NCBI RefSeq assembly: GCF_020085105.1 | Contig: NC_058055.1 | Span: forward strand, 25,525,822 to 25,589,821 | Source of the DNA: Siniperca chuatsi | Taxonomy: Eukaryota; Chordata; Actinopteri; Centrarchiformes; Sinipercidae | Length of the DNA: 64,000 bases | Reading direction: 5' to 3' | Part shown: positions 47,001 through 58,114 of the stretch, piece by piece | Position numbering within the stretch: position 1 is the stretch's first letter | Layout of the letters: each line of letters opens with the position of its first letter | Translations under genes and position numbers: made by a program | Notes under the pieces: generated by a model | Database searches by the model: none | The model's input: only the letters and a program-made list of their open reading frames with translations | What the model was told of the DNA's origin: nothing

Positions 47001-47557
47001 GCATGCTTATGGTTGCATGTTAAACACCTTTGGGATGAACTGGGACGCTGACTGGGAGCCAGACTTTATCACTTAACATCAGTGTTGGACCTCAGTAATG
47101 CTCTGGTGTCTGAATGGGAGAAAATACCTGTAGCCTGGTTCAAAATCTGGTGGTGAAACTGAAACCAGAAGAGTGGAGGCTGTTAGTCTGTCTGAATCAC
47201 ATGTTCAACTATCACATATGGGTGTATCATTTGGTGTCCACATACTTCATGTAGTGTATCATAGTTCACAGCAAGAAACAGTGGAAATCCATATTGGCTA
47301 CAAAGTGCAACATGTGGATGTGATACAAGAATAAAACACACTTTGATGTCCTGCAGGTGACGATGAAACAGCTGACCAATCAGCTGTCTCAGCCGGTGGA
47401 GAGGGACGGGCTTGCAGAGGAGGTTTCAGCCAATGGACGAGCAGAAGGAGGAAGGAGAAATAAAAAGGAGGATAAATACGGACTGATGGATAACATGGTG
47501 ATAGAGAGTCTGCCTCCTATGAGAGAGGAGGGACCGAGAGTCTTCATCATCAGCTGA
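32134..47557 (+). CDS. nipal4: NIPA-like magnesium transporter (NIPAL4/ichthyin type)
   Basis: Ten coding exons with GT-AG borders and compatible phases: 32134-32173, 35556-35660, 39831-39974, 41055-41111, 41539-41629, 41841-42001, 43497-43664, 45574-45653, 45980-46192 and 47357-47557; 419 residues. NIPA-family multipass membrane protein that moves Mg2+ and other divalent cations. NIPAL4 in mammals is a keratinocyte protein mutated in ichthyosis. Marks in order: N-terminal NETCRNGS with Cys (as NTSCENGS in human), TM1 ending ILKKK (~79-83), [18 protein letters not shown] (103-120), [18 protein letters not shown] (129-146), [13 protein letters not shown] (177-189), [39 protein letters not shown] (from 283), and the C-terminus RVFIIS. 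That end resembles the KVFIIHS end of NIPAL4 and is my main reason for choosing it over NIPAL1. The ATG has an A at -3. Introns hold many repeats and a LINE fragment. Confidence 0.9.
32402..32440 (+). repeat. Family A end fragment in nipal4 intron 1
   Basis: CGGTGGGAAGTAGCCTAAGT and TACATTTACTCAAGTAG are one terminus of family A, broken off where the LINE fragment begins. Confidence 0.45.
32446..33213 (+). mobile_element. LINE 3' fragment (CR1/L2/Rex-like) in nipal4 intron 1
   Basis: Translation in pieces gives [42 protein letters not shown] and [15 protein letters not shown], the C-terminal part of the reverse-transcriptase protein of CR1/L2/Rex-type fish LINEs. A 3' UTR follows with repeated TTGCACAT and the tail ACTTGGCAATAAAGCTGATT. 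It lacks all upstream RT motifs and the frame is interrupted at least twice. It lies in sense orientation in nipal4 intron 1. Confidence 0.8.
33214..35555. other. Rest of nipal4 intron 1
   Basis: AT-rich intron with no second exon candidate that fits the transporter. Nothing else recognised. Confidence 0.4.
37770..38035 (+). repeat. Family C repeat in nipal4 intron 2
   Basis: GAAATCTGGTACAGATATCC, CCCAGAGGATGAATCCTTAT, TTTTCATCTAGCGCCATCAT and CCTCAGCAGTACTTTGTGTT are the full set of family C marks. Confidence 0.7.
39150..39400. repeat. Fish interspersed repeat in nipal4 intron 2
   Basis: TGACTCGCTCCCTCAGCCCT, CAATCGGAACAACACTTGCC and ATGGCGGCGGGGATC belong to a common fish repeat. The 75-codon frame across it is not a gene. 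Confidence 0.45.
41012..41052. repeat. (TG)n directly before nipal4 exon 4
   Basis: About 20 TG units that run right up to the acceptor TAG at 41052-41054, replacing the usual pyrimidine tract. Confidence 0.97.
41180..41330 (+). repeat. Family B repeat in nipal4 intron 4
   Basis: TTAGCCTAGCTTAGCACAAA, GACTGGAAGCAGGGGGAAAC and TGCTAGCCTAGCATTTT. A shortened copy. Confidence 0.6.
41814..41836. repeat. (GT)n directly before nipal4 exon 6
   Basis: About 11 GT units followed only by TTTCAG at the exon 6 acceptor. A GCAG just before the tract (41811-41814) is a possible alternative acceptor. Confidence 0.95.
42750..43265. repeat. Family B repeat, long inverted copy
   Basis: The left half TTAGCTTAGCATAAAGACTA, AACAGGGGGAAACAGCTAGC is mirrored on the right by GCCAGGCTAGCTGTTTCACC, CCAGTCTTTAGGCTAAGCTA. 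The arms are imperfect, ~170 bp each. This copy shows the palindromic architecture of the family. Confidence 0.7.
43475..43492. repeat. (TG)n directly before nipal4 exon 7
   Basis: About 9 TG units followed by TTAG at the exon 7 acceptor (43496). Confidence 0.95.
43965..44310. repeat. Family D repeat in nipal4 intron 7
   Basis: GATTATTTCCATTATTGATT to TAATTGACTAATCGGCGCAG, with TAAACCTAAAGATATTCAGTTTACA inside (written here as AAAGATATTCAGTTTACA). The most complete copy of family D in the window. Confidence 0.6.
44871..44917 (+). pseudogene. Short copy of nipal4 exon 9 inside intron 7
   Basis: GTCGCTGGACACCTTCAACA, CCCTGCTGGTCTAC and TATGTCCTCTTCAC match exon 9 (from about 45996) with three substitutions and one 9-bp deletion (CCCATCTAC). 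The piece still reads in frame as [16 protein letters not shown]. It has no splice sites and is bordered by repeat tails, so it is a templated insertion or fossil partial exon duplication, not a usable exon. Confidence 0.8.
46193..47356. other. nipal4 intron 9 with two repeats
   Basis: Family C copy at 46290-46440, directly followed by another fish repeat at 46448-46735 (AAAGGTGCTCTGTGGAGC, then AGCGCATTACCGCCACCTGT). No exon. Confidence 0.5.
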
Positions 47558-48300
47558 AAGAGACCGAAGAAGGATGGTGACACAGCTTTGTGTTTCCTGT
47601 CTGGACTTTGTACTTCAGTGCTGTAGTCCTCAATCTGACTGATACTGTAAGTCTTGTGCACTTTTTTAAAGGCCCAGGCCTCTAGTTTGACAGTGTCCAC
47701 CAGTTTTCACACAAAAACAAATAACATTTACCTGAAGACACTGTGCAGGTCCTGGACAGAAGTCTGAGGGAAACTTTGACCCCATTTACACTTGCTCACT
47801 TCATGCATCTGGGGCAGATCGGGTTACTTTTGAATATCAAAAAAGCTGAGTGCAAATGCATCCAAGAGGCATTCAAGATGGATGACAAGCTACAATCAAA
47901 CAATTACAAAGAGATGCAAAACAACTACAAAGAGACACAAAGTGACTACAAAGAGACGCAAAGCAACAAAAAAAAGAACTAAAATTACTACAAAGAGACG
48001 CAAAATGACAACAGCGATGCAAACTAACAAAAATAGGCACAAAACGACCACAGAGATGCAAAACGACTACAAAGTGACACAAAACCACTACAAAGTGATA
48101 CAAAATGACCACAAAGAGCCACAAGAAGTTTGGCGGAAATTAAAGTGTATTAAGTGAAAATGTATTATCTCACATCCGGATGTTCTCCGGATGTATGAGA
48201 CATTTAAAATGACGAGTGTAAATGGGGCCATTTACTGTTTTCGTTTCCTCTTGAAGGTGGCAAGAGATGTGTTGTAATATCTGAAAATGTATTATATATG
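47558..48300. other. Probable nipal4 3' UTR start, then TIR element
   Basis: The sequence after the stop is host-like up to about 47770. No clear AATAAA follows within 500 bp, and the 3' end is not determined. The rest is the TIR element listed separately. Confidence 0.35.
47777..48230. mobile_element. TIR element carrying an internal minisatellite
   Basis: The left end TTGACCCCATTTACACTTGC and the right end GAGTGTAAATGGGGCC are inverted. GTATTATCTCACATCCGGAT is a sub-terminal block that I recognise from a common fish non-autonomous element. Inside, 47887-48125 is a degenerate tandem array of ~15-16 nt units of the form ACAAAGAGACGCAAA with variants, ~16 copies. The lysine/threonine-rich frames across it are repeat artefacts. 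Confidence 0.6.
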
Positions 48301-49237
48301 ACAATTTTCATTTCACTCACCATCAGTGACCCAAATAACCAGCTTCCTTTAGTATTTTCTTTATATATGATTTACAGGATAAGGCTGGTGTTGTTCAGTA
48401 TTCTTACTGTCAACAAATCTCATGAAAAAACAAAACCAACAATGTGTTAGTCTGTCTCTCAATATTTCTCCACCCTGTCTGTGGCAGTTTTTTTAAATAG
48501 TCAACACTGCAGCTGATAATCACGTCACTTTTTTACAGTAGCTGCGATCTAAGGATGCCACCTGAAACCCCGTACTGAAAAGGGATTATTAAATAATTAA
48601 TAACCTGCATTACAAATTAGGTCACATACACACACATAGACAGGGTAGTAGTGCAACTTGAGAGCAGAGACCTCAGCAGTGTGGTTACGTTTTACTCGAG
48701 TAGCTTTTCATTTCACGCCAGAAATGAACAGATGATCACAACACATGGGACCGTGGATAACTGTGCTATATTCAGAGATTCACCAGATATTCAGGGCTGA
48801 CGAACAGTAACGTTAACTTAATTGCTCTTTTCATGGATTTGTTGACAGTAAGAACAATAGACTTATTCTTCAATCTAAACTAAGAGGCTTCACTCGGCTT
48901 GGTGGGAAACATTAAGAAAATGTAACATTTCAAAAAGATATCTTTCCATAGCACTTTATTCACTTTTTTAATTATCATTTCAACACATCTACGTACTTGG
49001 AACATATCTCGTGACTTTATACACTTTGGGTTTTTCAAAAACTTTTTTTTTATTAGTTTATTTTTATTTTCTGTTGTAGAGTCTCAACAGTGAGTGAGTG
49101 AGAGGTATCATATGATAAATGTTAAACGTAACCGATAATGACATTTGTTGAGTTGGGGATTTATCAGCCTATACTGCAGTTTTACCGCCGTCAAACTAGA
49201 GGCCCTAGAGTCAAACAGACAAGTGAGTTTGCTTTTA

Positions 49238-49238
49238 T

Positions 49239-49282
<44 letters not shown>
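49238..49282. repeat. (TA)n microsatellite
   Basis: About 22 TA units; apparent Ile-Tyr coding is an artefact. Confidence 0.97.
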
Positions 49283-49285
<3 letters not shown>

Positions 49286-49524
49286 GGATTCAACCTTGTT
49301 TTTAGTCTCTGGTTTGACTCTCCGTGGTGCCAGGAAATGAGAGCAGAGCGAGACATCTTTGCTTCCTGTCAGTGGATGTTTCTGTCTTCTCCTGATTTTA
49401 AACCCTCTTGTTTCGATTGTTACTGTACTCCTCTCTGCTGATGGCCGGAGTTTATGAAGCAGCCAGATTACACAGACTGTTTCTGTAATACATACTGACC
49501 ATCATTCAGTGTTTACAATAACTG

Positions 49525-49765
49525 TCAACTTTAACTTTATTTTCCCTAAGGGGAAATTTGTCTTGCAGCAAAGGAAAACACAAAACACACACAGGATAAT
49601 AATAAAAATACATACAAGACAAACAATCAGGCCCAGTTTATTATTTCTTCTTCTAAAAGAACTTTTTTCTTTTCGGCGTTGTTTTTGTCGACTACAAAGA
49701 GAATTAAAACAACTACAAACCGATGCAAAACGTTCAAAAAGAGACACAGAACGAGTCCAAGACAA
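49525..49765. repeat. LINE-type tail and ACAAAGAGA-type tandem units
   Basis: CTTTATTTTCCCTAAGGGG is an antisense retroelement tail. 49690-49755 (CTACAAAGAGAATTAAAACA and following) repeats the minisatellite motif found at 47.9-48.1 kb. Confidence 0.45.
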
Positions 49766-50259
49766 TGGAGATTTACAGTAGCCTGTAAATCAAACCAAAC
49801 GTTCACTAAATTAGTTTGACAAAATAATCTTAACTCACTTACTATCTTATTTTGCAAACACATACTTTTTTTTTGCAGAACATTGTACACATTATTTTGG
49901 TCTTTTAGTGTATATAAATATGCACATCACTTAAAAGAAAATTAAAATTTTGCCTCAGCCCTGGATAATTTGTGACCCTGACAAGTTGTGTGTACACTGA
50001 ATGATGATCAGTAGTGAAACGGAGATATATATATATATAATGTGTGTGTGTGTCTGCAGCTGAAGACTTCTGTTTATGAAGCAGAGGAACAAACTAACCA
50101 AACAAATGAAAGACTCACTTTGCATTAATGCCCATCATTATCCAAAGCCAAAGTCTTTAGATTCTTAAATTATTCATGTGTGTTGAAGCTTTTGTGATCA
50201 ATGATAGTTATGCATGTGTGTGATGTAGACAGAAGCACAGTAGGTGAAAACATTTAAAC

Positions 50260-50530
50260 AAACAGTTTGACATTTAGGAAAATACACTCATTCGCTTTCT
50301 TGCCAAGAGTTAGATGTTCAAATTGACACCACTTTCATGTCTGTACTGTAAAAATTATGCTACAGCTAGGAGCCAGTTAGCTTAGCTTAGCATAACGACT
50401 GGAAACGGGGGGGAAACTACTAGCTTGGCTCTGTCAAAATGTTACAAAATCCACCTACTAGCACCTCTAAAGCTCAGTAATTAACATGAAATATTGTAAT
50501 AATATTGTATAATCAGAGCAAAAACCAAAG
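50260..50530 (+). repeat. Family B repeat
   Basis: ACAGTTTGACATTTAGGAAA, GCTTAGCTTAGCATAACGAC and GGCTCTGTCAAAATGTTACA. One arm of the palindromic element is well preserved. Confidence 0.65.
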
Positions 50531-53270
50531 ACTCCAGGAAGTCGATGTTACTGGCCAAGAAATAGTCGGGTACATAACTGGGTTATTCCTTGGTTTCTTC
50601 CCTATTTCAAGGCCGTCTCCCAGAAAAAAAAAAAAAAAATAGAAATCCCACTGTATTATGTTTTGGAAAATGAGCAGCATTTATGCAAAGTGTGTGTGAT
50701 TTGAAGTTAAACTGCTCAGGCAAAATACAAAAACTCAAAGGTTTAGTTTTATTTATGGTTGACTGACTCTGATGCATTAAACTCACATCATCAAACTTTA
50801 TCTTTCCTGTTAGTTTTTAAATATATCGTTATATGTTTAATGCACACAGATAATTTCAATAAAGACTTGTGACCAGGATCAGTTATTTTATTTCTGTTTA
50901 TTCTATTGCTTTGATCCTTATTGATAAGTGTTGCTGTTACTATTTTCATAATCAATCAATTGTTTGTTTTAATTATCAGTTGATGTAAAAAATGTAAAAA
51001 ATAGTGAGAAATGTTTTTTCCAGAGCCCAAACTGTTTATTCAGTCCAAAAAGATAAAGATAGATATTCAGTTTACAATTCAGTTAACTTTATCTGAGCCA
51101 TTAAAGTCCATATTAAACTAATACAAAAGAGCAAGCAAACTTTATTTATACAGCACTTTTTTTTTTAAAGTTACAGGAAGTACTTTACAGGAAGAAGAAA
51201 AGAGAAAGAGGGAAATAAGAGACAGTGAAGACAATATATAAAACAGAGTTACAGTAAATGTACAAAACCACAAGTTTAAAGTCATACAATAAAAACACGT
51301 TTTTTGTTTGCTTTTCTTAAGATGTGCACTGATTTCAGGCTGTTTCAGAGTCAAGGAGCAACAACAGCAAAAAACCCTGTTGCCTTTAGTTTTCAGCCAG
51401 AAGTCCTGAAGACCAGAGGAAATCTGGTTCAGACATTCATGTTCCCCTCAGGATGAATTGCAATAACTTTAGTGATACTCTGACTTTTGCTGATACTGAT
51501 GTAAGCATTTAAGTACAACCTCACAGAGCTGCTGGCATGTCTTACTCTTGTTTCCATTGGATTTAACATGTCTGTAACTGAGCCAGTACAAAGAAATACA
51601 ATCAGAGAAAGATTAAACAGAAGAAAACATGACAGATAAGAAGTGCTGGGAACAGAGAAAATGACTTTCGTGAAATTGTCATCAACTAATAATTTCAGCA
51701 TTAGTTCTGTCGTTCTTCACATTGTTCATTTTTCCATACGATCCTGTTCTCTGCTTGTTGATCAGCGTTGATCATTATACACTGTTCTGGCTCTGCTGCT
51801 TCTCCTGTGGGGAAACACACTCTCACACACAGGAGTGAGGGTGTTGTCAGTAACCTCAGCGGACTAATTATCCAGCAGCAGAATCACCAGAAGACAGACT
51901 GAGTGTCAGACAGGTAACTTAACAATCTGCAGGTAGTTAGTGAGAGTCTCAGGATATCTGGAAGTTCCTCGCTCTCCTCAAATATTCACGCTGGCCCTGC
52001 AGAGGAATTTGAATTGCAAACTAGAGTGACATGCAGCCCGAGCTGATCAAACTGCTGGTCACTGAACGCCTCGTCCAGAGCTCATTAACAACAAAAGTAC
52101 TCAGCAAAACAAAATCGGAGTCGTAATTAGTCTACATGCCGTGATGAAGTGCTGAACAAATTCAATGAGTCAGTGAGGACAGACTCGTGTTTTTATCCAC
52201 AGGACAACTCTTTCACAAGATGGAGCTTCACTTCCAGGTTAAATCTAAAGGAGTTTGGACTTAAACATCTCTCAAGCTTCCACTGAAGCGCTGAAAACAT
52301 CAGATCTGTGTGGAGCGATGAGGAGACTGTAACCTTCCTCACATTATTACATGAAACACACACAAATGTCATATTTCCATCATGTTTTCCACGTGGTTTT
52401 CCATTGTTTGAGCTTCGAATGGAGCTCTTTTAATGACGCCATCTCGTCGTGTCCTCTTCTTCTGCAATAGTTAAATGGTACCGACTGGAGACTTAGCTCT
52501 ACCAGCTGTTCATCTCCATCGACCAATGAACTAATGTTCACGCAACAGTAGTGGATGGAAACACGCATTAATTCACATTTTCATTTGCTTATTTTCTGGT
52601 GATAATTCTGAGTTCATCAGTACCTTTCACAGTACACATATGAGCCATTGTTAAATATAAAAAAAATATATATAATAGCTGCTTTAATGAACTTCCATAT
52701 AGAGACACTGGCCTTCAGGTTCTGCGGCACAGGCCCTATTGTCAGTTCCATGTCTTGCTGAGCCACAGAGCCACAGATTTATTTTGAAAAATAAATTGTT
52801 TTTTGGTGTATGATTGTCACTTTGAAAAGTCAGCAGGGGATTTTTAGTAAAACTAAACTCTCCAGAATGAACTGTAACTTCTGTGCAAAACTACTCTTAT
52901 TCTGAAATGAAGCTTAATGCGTCTTGACATGGTGTCTTTGTCATTTAAATAGAGTAGAGAAACACCTGCTCTTCTAGCCATCTACTGATTGGCTGATTAG
53001 CTCCAGGTGTGGAGAGTCACTCTCTGTACCAACCATCATGTTCTGTTGACCAAAGACAGAACAAAAAGTGAGACAACTAGTTCAGTGGTTCCACAGAACT
53101 GTCGTCTTTCTTTCTCAGGTAGGACTCATTTCCGATGTATACAGACAATATGACTTGTCACAGCAGGAAAAACACTGATGTTACTAATAACATTAAAAAT
53201 GGCTCCAGTAAGCAATGACAGTGAGCCACCATGAATAATGTGTACATCCCAAATCCCTTTACAGGATGGA
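50531..53270. other. Intergenic or intronic stretch, repeat fragments
   Basis: Family D-like sequence at 50925-51085, an antisense LINE tail at 51130-51160, a family C fragment at 51425-51535, and a TTTCCATC/GATGGAAA inverted repeat element at 52370-52600. A leader exon of the gene that starts at 58115 may lie here (for example a donor GTCAGACAG/GTAACT at 51912), but this is a guess. Confidence 0.35.
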
Positions 53271-53339
53271 GGGACGGTCTCGTGTTTCCTCAGAGCAGAA
53301 ATAAGTGACGTCGGACCGGATCAACTTCCAGGTCAAGTG

Positions 53340-53730
53340 AGGAGCGAGCAAATAAGGCAAGGAAAGTTTATTTGTCCCGACTGCAGCTGGCCTCACACCC
53401 CCACTAACAGTGACTCTCATCCCGCCCCATGGACACTACACGTTACATTATCGCAAGCCTTTGGATTATTATTGTTGCACATTTTCTTAATACTGTGAAC
53501 ATTTGCACATTCTGTAGTCAATATTTTGCACATTCCATTATCCTCATTTTAAACACCGTACAGCTCTTTTCACTTAAGAATATACATATTTTACATAATC
53601 ATGTACATTTCTATTTTGTATTTGTGATTGCACTGACAGTACTTTCTTACTGTGTATATTTTGACCGTTTGCACCAAAACACCAAGGCAAATTCCATGTG
53701 AAAACCTACTTGGCAATAAACCTGATTCTA
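53340..53730 (+). mobile_element. LINE 3' UTR (same type as in nipal4 intron 1)
   Basis: GCACATTTTCTTAATACTGT, AATATTTTGCACATTCC and the end CTACTTGGCAATAAACCTG parallel 32920-33211. Only the 3' end is kept. Confidence 0.65.
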
Positions 53731-53739
53731 AACAACAAG

Positions 53740-54245
53740 GCAATTCAAAGGGCTTTACACGAGGCATAAACGCATCAAGAAAAGATATAAAAGAAATAGA
53801 CATTATAATCCAGGACAGTATAAAATGATATATATGGATAATATCCATTCAAATAAGCTAACATAGAATAGTTGCAGTGCAGTATATGGAATAAATAGTC
53901 TGAAATTTAACTTAATAAAATGCAGCGACAAACAGAACAGTTTTAAGCCCTGATTTAAAAGTCGGAGCAGATCTCAAGTTTTCTGTGGGTTTGTTCCAGA
54001 CATGTGGTGCATAAAAACTGAATGCTACTTCTCCATGTTTAGTTTTGACTCTGGGGACAGTAAGCAGACCTGATCCGACCATCTGAGAGGTCTGGACGCT
54101 ACATAACGGAGAATCAGAAAATAAACCATTCAGTGCTTTATCAACCAACAGTAGTATTTTACACTCAATTGTTTGACACACAGGAAGCTGGTGTAAAGAT
54201 CTAAGAACTGGACTGATGTGGTCTCTCCTGGTCTTAGTGAGGACT
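53740..54245 (-). mobile_element. LINE reverse-transcriptase C-terminal fragment (antisense)
   Basis: The minus-strand frame 53912-54181 encodes ILLLVDKALNGL, SGLLTVPRVKTKHGEVAFSF and YAPHVWNKPTENLRSAPTFK. This is the conserved C-terminal region of a common fish non-LTR element RT protein. The upstream RT motifs are absent and the copy is 5'-truncated. Confidence 0.75.
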
Positions 54246-54329
54246 CTAAATCAGCTGCAGCTGTCTGATCCACTTTTTAGAGAGACCTGTAAAGACAGAG
54301 GGTCTAAGGACAGAGGGTGTCGTATGCCG

Positions 54330-54403
54330 TACAGACTGTAAACCTCCTTGAGGCAAATTTGTGACTTGTGATATTGGGTTGTATAAATAAAATTGACTTG
54401 ACA
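54330..54403 (+). repeat. LINE 3' tail
   Basis: TAAACCTCCTTGAGGCAAAT, TATTGGGTTGTATAAATAAA and ATTGACTTGAC is a classic teleost LINE 3' end with a short repeat tail. Confidence 0.65.
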
Positions 54404-57400
54404 GACCAATAAAGTACCTGGTACTTCAAAACAAGACTGTGGGGAACAATTGGGCACTTTGGAGCTATTTTTGTAAATACTAGTTACTTACAGGGTACAG
54501 TACTGGAAAACCAAACTAATGTTTGGGGAAATGGTGTTAACAACACTGATATTCTGTAATCAAGTAATTAGATACGGTTATAATACGTTACCAAAACTGT
54601 GGAGGCTACAGTAAGGTAACTGTTTTGTTTCCCAGTACTGTGCCCCAAAGGTACCAGTATTTACATAATTAAATAATAAATAGAGTATAATTTATTTCTC
54701 CTTTCCTCTAAAATGACCACTTGTTACTCCCTTGTTCCCCATAGTCTAGTTTTCTTCCTCTGTACCTACATTTAAGTAGCAGTAGGAACCGTTAAGTATC
54801 GTATTGGTGCCTAATTCATCACAATTACATCGTAAATCGCAGGCTGTATTATAAAGTGTTACAAGTTTTTCTAGTTCTTTAATTCTTGATATATTCTTGA
54901 TTAAATAAGGGGATTGGGATGTAACCCAGGACCCAGAAACTGAAGCAGCTAAATTAAACTCAGCCATCATTCATTTTATGATTTACTCCTGTGCTTTTCT
55001 GAGACATGTTAAAATGTCCTGTGTTTTTAAAAAAAAAAAAAAAAAAAGGCCTGTCAAGTTTCCTCCTTTTATGTTCTCTAGATGTCCACTTGGTGTCACT
55101 GTGATACAAGACATCAGCTACTAACGGTGCAGTTGGGTAGCACACAGCAGCGTTGAACATTACCATTGATGACACTGCATGTATAAAATGTTAGACACAC
55201 ACAGACGCCAGAGCTGCAGCTCCATTAAAAACACACTTTTTTTTTTTAAATCCTAAAATCCTCCGCTTGTCTCGTCTAGTCTGCATGTCTTTATCTCCTG
55301 CTGTGTGGTAATTGGTATTCAGAAATCCAATAACGGGAAAGTGTCTTTTACCTGGATTCACCTCATCAGTGAACGTAAGCAGTGTGAACAGTGACCTGAA
55401 TATTCAGCAGGCTGTTCGTAAGGAGTCCCAGCTAATGTTGGCTGCTGAGTAGGTGTCATGGCTCTCTGCTGCAGCCTAAAATCACCACCATATCTACATG
55501 AACTCGGCATGTCATGAGCTGTAAATCACTAATAACGATTACCTCTGTCTGAATATTAGGGTCTTATTCCTCTGAGCCACAGAGCTCCATTGTCCCAAAG
55601 CTATTAACAACACATCAGTGAGCCGCACTGTTGCACTGGGTGACATGTTCCTTCATTACCATGAACACACACACTGTAGTTTATTTTGACTCATACACCG
55701 TCCTGCTGCCCCAAATGCTCACTAGAGCACCAAATGTGTGTTAATCCACCTCTGAAAATAGTCCCCAACAAATTGTATTATTTCCTCCTGTTTGTTTCAT
55801 TGAAAAACAAAAACCTGTATGGTGTTTCTTTTTTAACTAACATCATTCTCTTTTGTTTTTATTATTGCTCTGCATGCTTAAAATGATCTCAATAACTGTA
55901 ATTTTAATATATTAATATTTTAGGGTAACTAACATCTGTCAACATCTACTACAGATAAAAATAAAACCTTTTGGTTAACTGAATGTCCCCTATCCCTATT
56001 AAATAAACCAATTTTTAAAACAAAAAAAAACAAGTTAAACCAGGCTCAACGTTTGCTGCAACGCAACGTCATCCATAAAGGTGCTGTGTTTATGCTGCTT
56101 ATCCTGGTGGATTTATTTGTAACGTGAACTACATATTTCTACTTTTTAACTCGCGACCGTCATGACAAAAGGTAAAATAGCTGTTGATGTGATAACTTTC
56201 CAGAGTTATTGACACATTAATCTGTTACTCAGTCTGGACTTCCTGGATTGTTTTTCTCACCGGTACCTTAAACAACACGGTCCCCACCTACGCAGCCCCC
56301 TGCGCTGTTTTAATGCAGTGCTGTTTCCGGACTGAATCCCCACTAAAGGCGCCTTAACACATTGTTGGTTTTTGTCTTTTCATGAAATTTGTAAAATGAT
56401 AACAGAAATATAGAATAACACCAGACTTATCCTTTCAACTTTAGGCTGCAATTTTGTCTGAAATGTGCAGTAAAGAGTCTGATGCAGGTTTTACAACCTT
56501 TTTCTCGTCCTCAGCGTTTTCTCTCCAGCCAGATCATCAGCATCATACAGCTCCTCCCAACACCTCTGCAGCTCTATAATTCCAGTTATTCACACATGAT
56601 GATGATGATGATAATAATAATCACAGCTCCATCTGCTGCTGCTGATAAGGACTCTCACTGTAATAAGTCACTGTAAACCAAAAGCCATAATTACATTTTG
56701 CACGCTTTGATTGGCTTTCGTTAATTCCCTGACAGCCAATCAGCTTGGCTCCTCTGTCTGGGTTGCTCAACTTGTGTCCATGTTTGATGGTCATTTTAAA
56801 CCCCCATAATCCTCTCTGAGAGGTCGAACTGGCTTCCTTGTGGATGCAAATACAAAAAGCTTCTTTTTTTTCTCCTTCCTGTGGCAGTCTGACAGCTTCA
56901 GTGCCGTTTATGCACTTTTCTTCTTATCTGACAGTTTTCAACAGATGTTCCTTCATAATTCCTCCATAAATCGTCCGTCTGCTTCCACGACTTGTTATTG
57001 TGTTGTGTCATGTGTGATTTTTCTAATCCCTCAATACAAACCGGAGCTTCATCATGCTGCTGTGTCTGTGTATGTGTTGGACATCAGTGAGTGTTTGTGT
57101 GTGTTCATATGTATACATGTTAAGTGTGTGTGTGTGTGTGTGTGTATCAGCATTAATGTGGTCACGTAAGCGTGTATTGTGAATGATAGCTATGATTTCT
57201 GGTCCACTGTGTTCCTCCCACACAGAAAAGAACATTTTTTCAACTCTGTCTTGAAACACACATGCCAATATGGGTATTAAAAGAGTTATTGAGTTATTGG
57301 TTGCTGTAATTGTCCCTCCTGTTCACACTGGCAGTGAAGCTAGAAGAAGCAACCTTACCGTTAACCTTGTCTATATTTTTGTTTTGTGTATATTTGGATA

Positions 57401-58096
57401 TGTTATATTTTATTTTAAAATATTTTGTATATTTTATATTTGCACTCTTTCCTACTTTGTACTGCAACTGCTGTACAACAATTTATCTCGGGATCAATAA
57501 AGAGATCCCTTCTTAATGCAGTTTTAATGTAAGTAATGGGAGACAAGATCTCACATTTTAAACTTCAACCAAAGCTAATATGAGGCTTCAGCAGTCTGAG
57601 TTAGTCACTAAAAAGATTATAACTATGGATGGCTTGCTATGAAATTTTGTACAGATATTCATGGTTCCTACAGGAGTCCTAATAACTTTGGTGGTCCTCG
57701 GACTTTTCATCTAGCGCCATCATCAGGTGAAAGTTTTGATAGGTGGATGATAACGCACCTTATGTCTTTGGTAGAAAGTAGTTCCAATGAAAACTAGACT
57801 GATTCTGGCAAGACATGTTTCTGTTGAATGTATTAAATGTATTTTTTCAATGCTTTAAGCAGCACAAATAAATTCCATTCACTTCCATTGAATTGGGGTG
57901 GAGGCAGAAATCTCAAAACCTGGACAAATAAATAAAACCAAAACTATCTGCATAGAGAGATGCCACAACAGCAGGATGAACTGTGAGTACTGATAGTAAA
58001 ACATGTACAAAAAGATTAGGTATTGAATATAAAGAGAGGGACATTTTCAAACGTGTTTATTAAACTTGTCTTTTATGCTTTTGTTTTGTCTTTCAG
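54404..58096. other. Gene-free or intronic stretch upstream of the unassigned gene
   Basis: Includes a poly(A) run at 55028-55047, a fish repeat at 55700-55880 whose inverse occurs at 58860-59000, a (TG)n at 57126-57146, a LINE-like tail at 57440-57515 (TCTCGGGATCAATAAAGAG), and a family C copy at 57620-57740. No coding exon is recognised. Confidence 0.4.
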
Positions 58097-58114
58097 AGCA
58101 CCTTTTCTTCCATC

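Noticed and set aside
47887-48125. CRISPR-like array or Lys/Thr-rich protein
   Set aside because: Degenerate head-to-tail units without unique spacers; a minisatellite.
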